Assembly (NCBI GenBank): GCA_034440615.1
Contig: JAOTOM010004609.1
Coordinates: forward strand, 248,001-312,000
Direction of reading: 5' to 3'
Length of the DNA: 64,000 nt
Source of the DNA: Ashinkailepas kermadecensis
Taxonomy: Eukaryota; Arthropoda; Thecostraca; Neolepadidae
Shown here: one piece after another, positions 1 to 11,849 of the stretch
How the letters are laid out: each line of letters begins with the position of its first letter
Position numbering within the stretch: the stretch's first letter is position 1
Position numbers and translations under genes: made by a program
Notes under the pieces: model-generated
What the model was told of the DNA's origin: nothing
What the model saw: the letters and a program-made list of their open reading frames with translations, nothing else
Databases searched by the model: none

Positions 1-640
1 CCGATTAGCTTATTCCGTACAGAATCGCTGCGTAATATCATGTCGTGGCTCCGCCAATGGCAAACTATCAGAATACATTGACCGGCTTTCATTCAGCCAG
101 CACAATTCACTTCTCCATGCACTTGGCCGATTCAAGGAACCTCCAGGACCAAGGTTAAACTTGCTCAGCTCTCGTACCACACAATATATAATCGGCGAAA
201 TGTGACAAACGGTAAGTCGGTATGGTACCGCACATTTGGCAGGGCTGGTTATTCGGGCTTTGGGGCGCATCGACTGCGTCGGTCATGCAGCGCCCATAAA
301 TTCGGTAAAGCGACGCAGCACCGACTTCAATGGCCCTACCTCCTCCACACAGCGGCCTGGCCATGGTTGACGCGCATGTGGCGCACACGCGCTGTGGCCG
401 GCATGTGGCGCATGCCGCGCAGTTGGCATGCGGCCGGCATGTGGCGCATGCCAACTGGCACACTGACCGCACAATCCGGACATGTATCGGTGGTGTGCCC
501 GGAATCTGCCGGTCGGTCTGGTGACACAATCAGCGCCAGTTCGGGCTCGGCCGGAGCGTCGCCACCGTATCGACGGGACAGCGCAGTGGTGCTACCAGTG
601 TCGGCGGCATGTGAGCAGCCGGCCGGGCCGCTGCTCCGTA
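1..640. other. unassigned lead-in to the first array
   Basis: I see no recognisable gene here. From about 360 to 470 there is a cluster of short GC-rich repeats built on GTGGCGCATGCC and its near reverse complement, which can pair locally. The stretch 470-640 shades into the 71/75-bp array, whose first clear unit starts at about 640. Open frames here run into the array and are not credible genes. Confidence 0.5.
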
Positions 641-3262
641 TCGGAGCGGAGTGGTGACGGTGGTGTCCCGACACCGACACCAGTGTCCCGGGGCCACACG
701 GACCGCTGCTCCGTGTCAGAGCGGAGTGGTGTCCCGACACCGACACCAGTGTCCCGGGGCCACACGGACCGCTGCTCCGTGTCAGAGCGGAGTGGTGTCC
801 CGACACCGACACCAGTGTCCCGGGGCCACACGGACCGCTGCTCCGTGTCAGAGCGGTGTGGTGACGGTGGTGCCCCGACACCGACACCAGTGTCCCGGGG
901 CCACACGGTCGGCCGCTGTTCCGTGTCAGAGCGGTGTGGTGACGGTGGTGTCCCGACACCGACACCAGTGTCCCGGGGCCACACGGACCGCTGCTCCGTG
1001 TCAGAGCGGTGTGGTGACGGTGGTGTCCCGACACCCGACACGCAGTGTCCCGGCCACGGACCGCTGCTCCGTGTCAGAGCGGTGTGGTAACACCAGTGAC
1101 ACCATCCCGGGGCCACACGGACCGCTGCTCCGTTAGAGCGGAGTGGTGACGGTGGTGTCCCGACACCCGACACCAGTGTCCCGGGGCCACACGGACCGCT
1201 GCTCCGTGTCAGAGCGGTGTGGTGAGGTGTGTCCCGACACGACACCAGTGACCCGGGGCCACAGGACCGCTGCTCCGTGTCAGAGCGGTGTGGTGAGTGG
1301 TGCCGAACGACACCAGTGTCCCGGGGCCACACGGACCGCTGCTCGTGTCAGAGCGGTGGTGACGGTGGTGTCCCGACACCGACACCAGTGTCCCGGGGCC
1401 CACGGACCGCTGCTCCGTGTCAGAGCGGTGTGGTGACGGTGGTGTCCCGACACCGACACCAGTGTCCCGGGGCCACACGGACCGCTGCTCCGTGTCAGAG
1501 CGGTGTGGTGACGGTGGTGTCCCGACACCGACACCAGTGCCCCGGGGCCAAGGACCGCTGCTCCGTGTCAGAGCGGTGTGGTGACGGTGGTGTCCCGACA
1601 CCGACACCAGTGTCCCGGGGCCACACGGACCGCTGCTCCGTGTCAGAGCGGTGTGGTGACGGTGGTGTCCCGACACCGACACCAGTGTCCCGGGGCCACA
1701 CGGACCGCTGCTCCGTGTCAGAGCGGTGTGGTGACGGTGGTGTCCCGACACCGACACCAGTGTCCCGGGGCCACACGGACCGCTGCCTCGTCGTGTCAGA
1801 GCGGTGTGGTGACGGTGGTGTCCCGACACCGACACCAGTGTCCCGGGGCCACACGGACCGCTGCTCCGTGTCAGAGCGGAGTGGTGACGGTGGTGTCCCG
1901 ACACCGACACCAGTGTCCCGGGGCCACACGGACCGCTGCTCCGTGTCAGAGCGGTGTGGTGACGGTGGTGTCCCGACACCGACACCAGTGTCCCGGGGCC
2001 ACACGGACCGCTGCTCCGTGTCAGAGCGGTGTGGTAACACGGTGGTGTCCCGACACCCGACACCAGTGTCCCGGGGCCACACGGACCGCTGTTCCGTGTC
2101 AGAGCGGTGTGGTAACTCGGTGCCGTGTCCCGACACCCGACACCAGTGTCCCGGGGCCACACGGACCGCTGCTCCGTGTCAGAGCGGTGTGGTCACCGAC
2201 ACCAGGTCCCGGGGCGACCCCGTGTCAGAGCGGAGTGGTGTCCCGACACCGACACCAGTGTCCCGGGGCCACACGGACCGCTGCTCCGTGTCAGAGCGGT
2301 GGAACACCAGAGACCCCGGGCCGACCCCCGCCCCGGGCCGCTGTTCCGTGTCAGAGCGGTGTGGTAACACCAGTGACCCCGGGCCGACACCCGACGCAGC
2401 CGGCCGGGCCGCTGTTCCGTGTCAGAGCGGTGTGGTAACACCAGTGACCCCGGGCCGACACCCGACTCAGCCGGTCCGGCCGCTGTTCCGTGTCAGAGCG
2501 GTGTGGTAACACCAGTGACCCCGGGCCGACACCCGACGCAGCCGGTCCGGCCGCTGTTCCGTGTCAGAGCGGTGTGGTAACACCAGTGACCCCGGGCCGA
2601 CACCCGACTCAGCCGGTCCGGCCGCTGCTCCGTGTCAGAGCGGTGTGGTAACACCAGTGACCCCGGGCCGACACCCGACTCAGCCGGCCGGGCCGCTGTT
2701 CCGTGTCAGAGCGGTGTGGTAACACCAGTGACCCCGGGCCGACACCCGACGCAGCCGGTCCGGCCGCTGTTCCGTGTCAGAGCGGTGTGGTAACACCAGT
2801 GACCCCGGGCCGACACCCGACGCAGCCGGTCCGGCCGCTGTTCCGTGTCAGAGCGGTGTGGTAACATCAGTGACCCCGGGCCGACACCCGACGCAGCCGG
2901 CCGGGCCGCTGTTCCGTGTCAGAGCGGTGTGGTAACACCAGTGACCCCGGGCCGACACCCGACGCAGCCGGCCGGGCCGCTGTTCCGTGTCAGAGCGGTG
3001 TGGTAACACCAGTGACCCCGGGCCGACACCCGACGCAGCCGGCCGGGCCGCTGTTCCGTGTCAGAGCGGTGTGGTAACACCAGTGACCCCGGGCCGACAC
3101 CCGACGCAGCCGGTCCGGCCGCTGTTCCGTGTCAGAGCGGTGTGGTAACACCAGTGACCCCGGGCCGACACCCGACTCAGCCGGTCCGGCCGCTGTTCCG
3201 TGTCAGAGCGGTGTGGTAACACCAGTGACCCCGGGCCGACACCCGACTCAGCCGGGCCGCGG
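641..3262. repeat. 71/75-bp GC-rich minisatellite, about 36 units
   Basis: Tandem units all carry CCGTGTCAGAGCGG and a GACCGCTG or GGCCGCTG block. Two unit types exist. Type A (about 75 bp, to roughly 2300) contains GACGGTGGTGTCCCGACACC. Type B (about 71 bp, from roughly 2320 to the end) contains GTAACACCAGTGACCCCGGG. A hybrid with a B-like left half and an A-like right half sits inside the A block at about 1083-1140. Type B units are very uniform; type A units carry small indels. Long open frames on both strands are repeat translations (threonine-, cysteine- and serine-rich) and change frame with each indel. Confidence 0.95.
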
Positions 3263-3374
3263 CACTGCGTGGCGTCGACGGCGGCGATATCCGGGCAGGC
3301 GGCGCCACAGCCGCCGCCCGATTGCCGCGCCGATCGATGACTCGACGCCATGCGGCCGTGCAACAGGCCGCCGC

Positions 3375-3535
3375 TGCAGCCGACAGCTGCTCAACAGCTG
3401 GTCCGGGCAGCTGCCAACGACTGATACAGGCGGCTGGTCAACAGCTGGTCCGGGCAGCTGGCCAACAGCTGGTCCGAGCAGCTGACCAACAGCTAACCTC
3501 GCTGCATGGTCAACAGCTGTCTTAGACAACTTACA
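3375..3535. repeat. 24-bp degenerate minisatellite
   Basis: Short units around CAACAGCTGGTCCGGGCAGC repeat about six times with decay. The core CAGCTG is palindromic. The array follows the 71-bp array after about 110 bp of GC-rich unique sequence. Confidence 0.75.
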
Positions 3536-4605
3536 GTTGGCCCAGGCAGCTAGTCAAGACCGAATCTGACAGATGTTGCAGACGATAGAAGACAGCTGGC
3601 GAGTGTGTGTTGTCTTCAGTACGTACGAGCAACTAACTAACTGATACGCATAGTAGCCGGTTGGCCGCAGGACGGCTCAGCGGTGACGCATCGCCGTGTG
3701 CAGTGTGCATGGGCAGTATGGTAACCTGCTTTAAACTATTTTTTCGAAATGTTTTGCTAGTTCCCGTTATTCTGATACAGTTTTTGATGGCAATTCCGAA
3801 TATCAACTTCTTTCGATATTTTTTTGTTTGTTTTGCCCCCATGGATCGTTTTTCGAAATGTGGACTTATGACATATTTTGGGCTGTGGTTACCAATAGAA
3901 ACAAAATGAAGCTTAACCTGGTTAGTTTTAGAGTAATTATTGGATTGCAAACTAGATATGTTCACAGTTCTTTTCAAGCATTGGGTGCGATCTGGTGGCC
4001 ATCAGTGTTCAAGTGTAAGCATTTGAATCGCGAATTGGCAGATATTAGCAGAATACGTGATGAGCTTTCAGCTCCTAAATATTTTGTACCGCGACGAATA
4101 CTTAGAATCTAATAGATCCTAAGTATTAAGATCAATGAGGTGTCGACGGGGCCCACAAGCCACTGATGCAATCATTGTCCTTCTGACATACCAAAATCAA
4201 GCATTGTGGATAAGCACTGCTTACATCTCTTGTTATGAAAATATATAAGCATATTGGAAGCGGCCTCCGTCAGATTCTGATAGACTAGCTCATCAGAAGC
4301 ACTTCATCCATAACAGACGTATCGCATTGCGCTTGGCATTTAGACATGACATGCCTTCATTGCACACACATTACAGTTTGACCTGACCGGAGCGCATTTG
4401 GTTAAATTATATTTCGTGTAGGGCGTGCGCATCCAGTCTGCCGGCACCGACCACCACTGCCGATGGTTCAGTTGTCAGTTTTACCGACCTCTCAGTTGAC
4501 TGAGTGCCAAGGAACTCCTGTCTGAAGTGGTTCTTCGATGAACTTTAGCATGTTTTCCTCATTCATTTCTCCTGTCAAAGGCGGTTCTATATCCTGTCCG
4601 TCTTG
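3536..4605. other. non-repetitive intergenic stretch
   Basis: Moderately AT-rich. Open frames of 82 to 114 codons exist on both strands between 3630 and 4112, but they overlap one another, lack any family signature I recognise and show no supporting signals. I see no repeat or RNA gene. Confidence 0.4.
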
Positions 4606-4618
4606 CATTCAATGCTGA

Positions 4619-4781
4619 GGGGACGAGTGGTCTAGGGGTAAGATGCTCGTCTCGCAATCGAAAGATTGTGGGTTCGAATCTCACCTGTCGCTACTCTTCG
4701 CCCGCGACCAATCGGCGTGAGAGATTGGCGACGCTATATGACTCAACGGTCGACGTGTCGTAAAACCAATAACCAACCAAC
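4619..4781 (+). mobile_element. tRNA-derived SINE, family I, with perfect target-site duplication
   Basis: The 5' head (about 4619-4692) resembles a proline tRNA: GGTCTAGGGGTAAGA matches an A-box region and GGGTTCGAATCTC a B box, so it carries an internal RNA polymerase III promoter. The anticodon arm is degenerate. The body continues to a tail TAAAACCAATAACCAACCAA. A 13-bp direct repeat, CATTCAATGCTGA, flanks it exactly at 4606-4618 and 4782-4794. The perfect TSD marks it as a fairly recent insertion by LINE machinery. Related copies lie at 56452-56610 and 61747-61848. Confidence 0.93.
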
Positions 4782-4794
4782 CATTCAATGCTGA

Positions 4795-5167
4795 ACGCCA
4801 ACCAGTTCGGTGCATGACTCAGCACGCCAGTGCACGCGCGGATACTGGAATGGCCGAAGTGTGCCGCATTCCGTGGAAAGGTTTTCCTTTTGGCGCACGG
4901 GTTTCATCATGTTCGTGGCCTCCATCCAGACCATTCGTCTCCATTCGTGGCCTCCATCTCCATCCTCCATCCTGCTGGTCATTGTCATCCAGCATGACCA
5001 CAATGACGATTTCGGGGTACGCCATATACACGTTTCTCGTCATGGTTTTTTTAGTGGCTTCCATTTGGATGCCGTGAAAATACTATTTCTGTCGTCGCAT
5101 CTGCTCGCATATACGGCCGGGTCCATGCGCCGCATCACACTTCTCATGTATTGCCATCACAGCCGGT
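4795..5167. other. unassigned sequence between SINE and microsatellite
   Basis: About 370 bp with a few short imperfect repeats (CCATTCGTCTCC / CCATTCGTGGCC near 4930-4960). Open frames run through it on both strands, but none resembles a known protein. Confidence 0.4.
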
Positions 5168-5253
5168 ACATACACACACGCACACGCACGCACGCGCACG
5201 CGCACGCGCACGCGCACGCGCACGTGCACACACACACACACACACACACACAA
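5168..5253. repeat. CA/CG dinucleotide microsatellite
   Basis: Alternating purine-pyrimidine tract: ACAC blocks, then GCGCAC repeats, then a pure CA run. The GCAC/CG core is the kind of sequence that can adopt left-handed Z-DNA. Translations give His/Thr or Cys/Val runs only. Confidence 0.95.
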
Positions 5254-5716
5254 CATGTTTCACAAGGCTGCATAGTGGTACACTGGGCTCCGATACAGAT
5301 AGATAATAGTGTAGAATGCGGCTCTGGGCCGTGTCCCATCTCGCCATGCACATTTTTGTTCATGCACACGATCTCGCACCACATCACTGGTACCATTGGT
5401 CGCCGGCTTAGCACATTGATACAGCAGCCTCATATCAGCGTTTTGGCCCTGCTCAACACGTGATGGCAGCTCTGGAAAATCCTCAAACGTTGCTGTGGCA
5501 AACGCAACGACATCTAGCTTGCGGACATCTCCTGCAATACATTTTCCGATTGGCCCAGAGAGCGTGCTGGGCCCGGCTGTTTTTCCGTCCAGCAGACCAA
5601 CCAGAGCTCGATAAGGCAAGTCCGCCTGGTGGCACAAACAAACAATTCGGCCCATAGGTCGCACCATCAGTTGTGCAAAATGTGCCATCCATCCCCCTTC
5701 CACCCAACGACCTGGT
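5254..5716. other. unassigned sequence left of the foldback element
   Basis: No recognisable gene. A 147-codon minus-strand open frame (5260-5703) overlaps other open frames on both strands and has no family signature I recognise. The left TSD of the next element (CGACCTGGT) occupies 5708-5716. Confidence 0.4.
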
Positions 5717-7623
5717 GGGTGGGTCTACTCTGTTGCCCTGGGTTGTTGCCGTTCCCATGCCCCGAAACTACCGAATCGAATTTCATGAAACCTTCACCAA
5801 TCGATGCAATGGGATCGATTTACTTTGGACTGTTGAATATGGTGACTCTCACCGTTACGTAAAGCTAGTCAATTACCCATTGAATTGTGAGCGACCATTT
5901 TGAAAATGTTGCGGTGCCCATGCTCCTAAACGGCTGCACTGAATTGTATGAAACCTTCACTAATCGATGCAGCACAGTCGATTTACTTGAGATTTTACAA
6001 TACTGTGACCTTGGCCTTGACCTAAGGTCGTAAAATAAGTGCATCTTCAATTTCAATGGTTGCGGTGCCCATGCTCCTAAACTATTGCACCGAATTTCAT
6101 CAAACCTTCACAAATCTACGTGACATGGTCGATATACTTGGGACTTTTGAATATGGTGACCATGGCTTTAGGCTAGTCACCAAAAAGCACAAATCCATTT
6201 GTAAGCCCATGCTCCGAAACTAATAAATACAATTTCATGAAACCTTCGCCAATCGACGTGACGTGGTCGATATACGTGGAACTTTTGAATGTGGTGACCT
6301 TGGCTTTAGGTCAAAGTCACCGAAATACACAAAATCGTTTTAAGGCTATTTGCCACGCCCATACTCCGAAAGTACTGAACCGAATTTCATGAAACATTTA
6401 GCAATCGACGTGGAATGGCCGATATACTAGGGCTTTCAAATATAGCGACCTTGGCTTTAGGTCAGTCACCAAAAAAAGCACAAAACCATTTTAAAGACTA
6501 TTTTCCACACCCATGCTCCGAAACTACTGAATACGATTTCATGAAACCTTCGCCAATCGACGTGCCGTGGTCGATATACTCGGGACTTTTGAATATGGTG
6601 ACCTTGGCTTCAGGTCAACGTCATCACCAAATTTCATGAAACCTTCACCAATCGACGTGACGTGGTCGATATACTTGGGACTTTTAAATATGGTGACCTT
6701 GGCCTCACGTCAAGGTCATCAAAAATGTCACGCCAAAAGGTCACGTCGATTGGTGAAGGTTTCATGAAATTCGGTTCAGTACTTTCGGAGCATGGGCGGC
6801 GCAACAACACTGAAAAAGAGTTTTCTACATTTTTGATGACTGACCTAAAGCCAAGGCCACCATATTTAAAGTCCAGAGTGCATCGGCCATTCCACGTCGA
6901 TTGCTGAAAGTTTCATGAAATTCGGTTAAGTACTTTCGAAGTATGGGCGTGGCAAATAGCCTTAAAACGATTTTGTGTATTTTGGTACCTTAACCTAAAG
7001 CCAAAGTCACCATATTAAAAATTCCCAGGTATATCGTCCACGTAACGTCGATTGGCAAAGGTTTCATGAAATTGTATTCCATAGTTTCGGAGTATGGGCG
7101 TGGGAAAAGTCTTAAAAATGCGATCACGGTTAATTGAAGTCTTAAAAATGGTTTTGTGCTTTTTTGGTGACCTTGAACTGAAGCCAAGGTCACCATATTC
7201 ATAAGTCTCAAGCATATCGACCATGTCACGTCGATTGGCGAAGGTTTCATGACATTCGGTTCAGTAGTTTAGGAGCATGGGCAACAATTGAAAATAAATA
7301 CGTATTTTGCGACCTTAGGTCAAGGTCAAGGTCACCGTATTGTAAAGTCCCAAGTAAACCGACAATGATGCATCGAATGGTGAAGGTTTCATGGAATTCA
7401 GTGCAGCCGTTTAGGAGCATGGGCACCGCAACATTTCCAAAATGGCCGCTCCCAATTCAATGGGTAATTTACTAGCTTTACGTAACGGTGAGAGTCACCA
7501 TATTCAAAAGTCCAAAGTAAATCGATCCCATTGCATCGATTGGTGAAGGTTTCATGAAATTCGATTCGGTAGTTTCGGAGCATGGGCACGGCAACAACCC
7601 AGGGCAACAGAGTAGACCCACCC
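5717..7623. mobile_element. foldback transposon with mirrored unit arrays
   Basis: A 1.9-kb near-palindrome. The ends are perfect inverted repeats (GGGTGGGTCTACTC at 5717-5730; GAGTAGACCCACCC at 7610-7623). Immediately outside lie CGACCTGGT (5708-5716) and CGACTTGGT (7624-7632), a 9-bp TSD with one C/T difference. Each arm is a series of ~150-bp units containing CATGAAACCTTC-CAATCGACGTG: left copies at about 5783, 5948, 6098, 6236, 6388, 6539 and 6633; right-arm reverse complements at about 6745, 6899, 7050, 7230, 7374 and 7540. Private variants of left units reappear in the mirrored right unit. There is no transposase frame. A 9-bp TSD is typical of FB and Mutator-like elements, so I infer a non-autonomous DNA element of that kind. 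Confidence 0.88.
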
Positions 7624-7632
7624 CGACTTGGT

Positions 7633-8654
7633 TGGGTCCATCACCACCAATGAAGGCAATGTTTTGCGCACCGAGGGTGGCGACCGACTGGCCGGGTCAG
7701 ACGGTTGACCCGACGGTCCCACGACCCTGCGACCGGCGCAGAGCAGTGTGGGCTAGATCGATTGATTATTAGCGTTTTTCGGCGCTCCAACCCGAATTGC
7801 GGCGTATTGAACCCGTAATCACCTTCCAAACACGCCACATTATCGCGTACGAAAGTAGCTGCCTGGAGAAGCAATAAATCAGTTACGCAGGTGCATATAT
7901 TGTCTGAAATCCATTTCTGCATGGAAGCAAAACACCGCTATAGTGTGAACACATCGATAGTTACCAAGTGAGTTTACTGGCGTAGGAGTGTTCGAGTTGT
8001 GTCCGAAACGACGCCTGCGCTCTTCTGCATATTATGGACACAATACCAACGCATGATGCACTGTCAGCGGGGCACCCCACGAATTTTGGTCCTTCGTCGC
8101 CACACAACAAATGCCTATGTGCAGCTAGTGTGTTCCCAGTTATAAGATCACATCCTACGCAGATTACGTTCTGGTGAGTGTGCCAAGATAATGCAGTCCG
8201 GCAGGCCCAAATCGCACAGCTATACCGGACTGTCTTCTGTCACTGGGGGCTGTTCCGGCCGATATCTCCCATATCACATAATAACACAGACGATAAACAT
8301 GAATAAAAGTCACCCGCCATACATGCTACGCATCCATCTCCTTCGAATGTCCCGACGTGCCCTGGGGCCAACCGACTCGGTACTTTGCTAAACTAAGCAT
8401 TTACAACAGCTGTTGATCTTTGAAGACATGTGTCGGGTCACCCGACGACCCATCCAAGTAAGTATATGAAACCACGTTTGTACCCGGAATATCAAACAGA
8501 ACTGGACTTGCTGCGGTCTGCACAGCGACGTCGCATTCTCCGCCAACTTGGAGGTGCTGTGTCAGTCCTGAGGAGCTCCGGCTGTGTCACGCGTGACAAG
8601 TAGCCAGCGGCACTGCCATGTCTGCAAGGGTACGGACAGGCTCGGCCAGTGCCG
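7633..8654. other. unassigned intergenic sequence
   Basis: No family recognised in any frame. Open frames of 66 to 93 codons are short and overlapping. I see no tandem or inverted structure. Confidence 0.4.
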
Positions 8655-9445
8655 CCGACGGCGAGGTACAGACTAGCATAGTAGGTACCGCAGAACAGGG
8701 GAGGTACGGCTGGTACAGACAAACATAGCTGGTACCGCAGAACAGGGAAGGTACGGCTGGTACAGACTAGCATAGTAAGTACCGCAGAACGGGGAGGTAC
8801 GGCTGGTACAGACTAGCATAGTAGGTACCGCAGAACAGGGGGGGGTACAGACAAACATAGCTGGTACCGCAGAACAGGGAAGGTACGGCTGGTACAGACT
8901 AGCATAGTAAGTACCGCAGAATGGGGGAGGTACGGCTGGTACAGACTAGCATAGTAGGTACCGCAGAACAGGGGAGGTACGGCTGGTACAGACAAACATA
9001 GCTGGTACCGCAGAACAGGGAAGGTACGGCTGGTACAGACTAGCATAGTAGGTACCGCAGAATAGGGGAGGTACGGCTGGTACAGACAAACATAGCTGGT
9101 ACCGCAGAACAGGGAAGGTACGGCTGGTACAGACTAGCATAGTAGGTACCGCAGAATAGGGAAGGTACGGCTGGTACAGACTAGCATAGTAAGTACCGCA
9201 GAATAGGGGAGGTACGGCTGGTACAGACAAACACAGTCGGTACCACAGAACAGGGGAATCACGGCTGGTACAGACAAAAATAGTAGGTATCGCAGACCAA
9301 GGGAGGCACATCTGGTACAGATAAACATAATCGGTCCCGCCGACCGGGAGGAAGTACAGTCGGTCAGACGTATCTAGTCGGCACTGAAGAACGGGGTGGG
9401 TGGTGGTTCCGGTACAGCCAGACACAACTGATACCAAATAGAGGT
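8655..9445. repeat. 47-bp minisatellite with alternating unit types
   Basis: About 15 units carrying GGTACGGCTGGTACAGAC and GGTACCGCAGAA. Two variants tend to alternate: one with AAACATAGCTGG and one with TAGCATAGTAGG, giving a partly dimeric (~94-bp) higher-order pattern. Units decay from about 9230 onward. Minus-strand open frames of up to 174 codons with repeated VCTSRTSPVLRY-like motifs are repeat translations. Confidence 0.93.
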
Positions 9446-10164
9446 ACAGCTGACACACGCCAGTAAGCATAGTCAGAGCTGGGGAATGGGCTGACGGCGT
9501 ATCACACCATCATGATGCCTGTGCTAGGTCCATTGAAGACCAGCACGCGGTGGCTATTTCTATCCAAGATGATTCTATCGTGTGTCATTCATCCGGCTGT
9601 AAATCAGAGCCGGATGGACCGCTTGTTACGCTGGCAATTTGGAGGAAGGCAGAATGTTGCAATGTCAGCATTATATTTGGAAGGAGACAGCTGATGGGGT
9701 TTCAAGATAGCTGTACGAGTAAATATACGGACGAAGAAAATACTCGGTCAAAGAGCACCTTGTTTTCTTTAAACTGCCAAAACGCGCGTCTTCATGACCT
9801 CAAAATCGTCGCAAAGCCTCCAGAAGTTGTTCCCTGCCATATTAGTAACCAAACACTGCTAACCGCTCAGTAAGCCAGCTGGCCAGTCCAGCAGACAGCG
9901 GGCGTCAAGCGAAGGCTTGCTGTAGATGGCATCAAGCGATTCAACTGCCGGGCCGGGCGCCAGGGCCCGTCTGAGCAATTCGTCCGCAGCTACAACAGTC
10001 GTCCACAGCTACAACAGTCGTCCGCTGTCCACTCCCATCTCCCGGACCGCGGCGTCCAGCCCAGGCTCCTACCGAACGGTCCAATTCGAGCTCCCAGCCG
10101 GACACTCAACCCCAGCTCTCCACCTACCGCCCGCCTTGAGCTCTCGACCCGCCAACCAGCTCCC
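9446..10164. other. unassigned sequence between arrays
   Basis: A 107-codon plus-strand open frame (9550-9873) is not made of repeats but matches no family I recognise. From about 9900 the composition becomes C-rich and shades into the 43-bp array, including the short duplication CAGCTACAACAGTCGTCC near 9988-10022. Confidence 0.4.
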
Positions 10165-11266
10165 GTGCCGGCTCCAGCTCCACACCCACCTCCCAGCTCC
10201 AGATCCCCACCCACCTCCCAGTCCTGCACCCGGCTCCAACTCCCCACCCACCTTCCATTCCTGCACCCGGCTCCAACTCCCAACCCACCTCCCAGTCCCA
10301 GCCCGGCACCCAGCTCCAGCTCCACACCCACCTCCCAGCTCCAGCTCCCCACCCACCTCCCAGTCCCAGCCCGACACCCAGCTCCAGCTCCCCACCCGCC
10401 GCCCAGTGCCAGCTCCCCACCCACCTCCCGGTCCCAGCCCGACACCCAGCTCCAGCTCCACACCCACCTCCCGGTCCCAGCCCGACACCCAGCTCCAGCT
10501 CCACACCCACCTCCCGGTCCCAGCCCGACACCCAGCTCCAGCTCCACACCCACCTCCCGGTCCCAGCCCGACACCCAGCTCCAGCTCCCCACCCACCTCC
10601 CGGTCCCAGCCCGACACCCAGCTCCAGCTCCACACCCACCTCCCGGTCCCAGCCCGACACCCAGCTCCAGCTCCACACCCACCTCCCGGTCCCAGCCCGA
10701 CACCCAGCTCCAGCTCCCCACCCGCCGCCCAGTGCCAGCTCCCCACCCACCTCCCGGTCCCAGCCCGACACCCAGCTCCAGCTCCTCACTCGCCGCCCAG
10801 TGCCAGCTCCACACCCACCTCCCGGTCCCAGCCCGACACCCAGCTCCAGCTCCACACCCACCTCCCGGTCCCAGCCCGACACCCAGCTCCAGCTCCACAC
10901 CCACCTCCCGGTCCCAGCCCGACACCCAGCTCCAGCTCCACACCCACCTCCCGGTCCCAGCCCGACACCCAGCTCCAGCTCCCCACCCACCTCCCGGTCC
11001 CAGCCCGACACCCAGCTCCAGCTCCCCACCCACCTCCCGGTCCCAGCCCGACACCCAGCTCCAGCTCCACACCCACCTCCCGGTCCCAGCCCGACACCCA
11101 GCTCCAGCTCCACACCCACCTCCCGGTCCCAGCCCGACACCCAGCTCCAGCTCCCCACCCACCTCCCGGTCCCAGCCCGACACCCAGCTCCAGCTCCACA
11201 CCCACCTCCCGGTCCCAGCCCGACACCCAGCTCCAGCTCCCCACCCGCCGCCCAGTGCCAGCTGCC
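10165..11266. repeat. 43-bp C-rich minisatellite, about 25 units
   Basis: Units contain GGTCCCAGCCCGACACCCAG followed by CTCCAGCTCC and CACCCACCTCCC. Some units carry the variant CCCGCCGCCCAGTGCCAG. Units from 10420 on are nearly identical. Because 43 is not a multiple of 3 and the unit lacks stops in every register, all six frames stay open across the array, giving spurious frames of 176-492 codons rich in Pro/Ser/Thr on the plus strand and Gly/Trp on the minus strand. Confidence 0.96.
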
Positions 11267-11849
11267 GTCCATTCGCCGCCGCCGGCGGCTCGCGGCCCGT
11301 CGGGCGCCAGCAGCAACAGCGGCGCAGATTAATCTGGGCGGTGCAGGCCGGCGGCGCATTTGTCAACGCCACATCTCCACCGGCAAACGGGCACTGTGGG
11401 CACCGTGCAGACGCCGCCGCCGACCGGCCCGGACACGTCACCACCGACCGGCCCGGACACGTCACCATTCGTGTCAGATCAGACCTCTAATGAAGTACTC
11501 CAATGGCGCTCAGTTGAAGGAGCTGTACACACCACCGACTTCAAAGATCAGGAGCAGATCAAACAAGCATCGTCACATAGAGGACACCGGCACCGTGACG
11601 GCAGCCCACAATCCACGGAACCTGAAGCCAACCTACCCGGCTACCCGACCTGGCGCACATGCTCCCACCTTCCTCCAGCGTCAATTCCAACCTTCGCACA
11701 TGCCGCACAGACGGGCGAGCAGCGTCTGGTTCTCAGCCACGACGTCGGACCAGCCGTCGGCACGGCGCCGCCGGTTACCGTCGGCCGCGAGCCGTTCGGC
11801 AGCGGTCCACTGGGGGCGTGCCGGTCTGACCGCGGTCTGAGCAGCGGGG
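11267..11849. other. unassigned GC-rich sequence
   Basis: Downstream flank of the 43-bp array. A small direct repeat, GACCGGCCCGGACACGTCAC, occurs twice near 11423-11465. Open frames here are extensions of frames from the array. Confidence 0.45.

Noticed and set aside
641..2509. Cysteine- and threonine-rich repeat protein of 426 residues
   Set aside because: It is the 75-bp minisatellite read in frame; small indels move the same peptide among frames.
4619..4692. Functional tRNA-Pro gene
   Set aside because: A and B boxes are recognisable but the anticodon arm and acceptor pairing are broken, and the unit has a SINE body, tail and TSD.
9926..11840. Pro/Ser-rich or Gly/Trp-rich proteins of up to 492 residues
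   Set aside because: All six frames are open over the 43-bp array, so openness carries no coding information.
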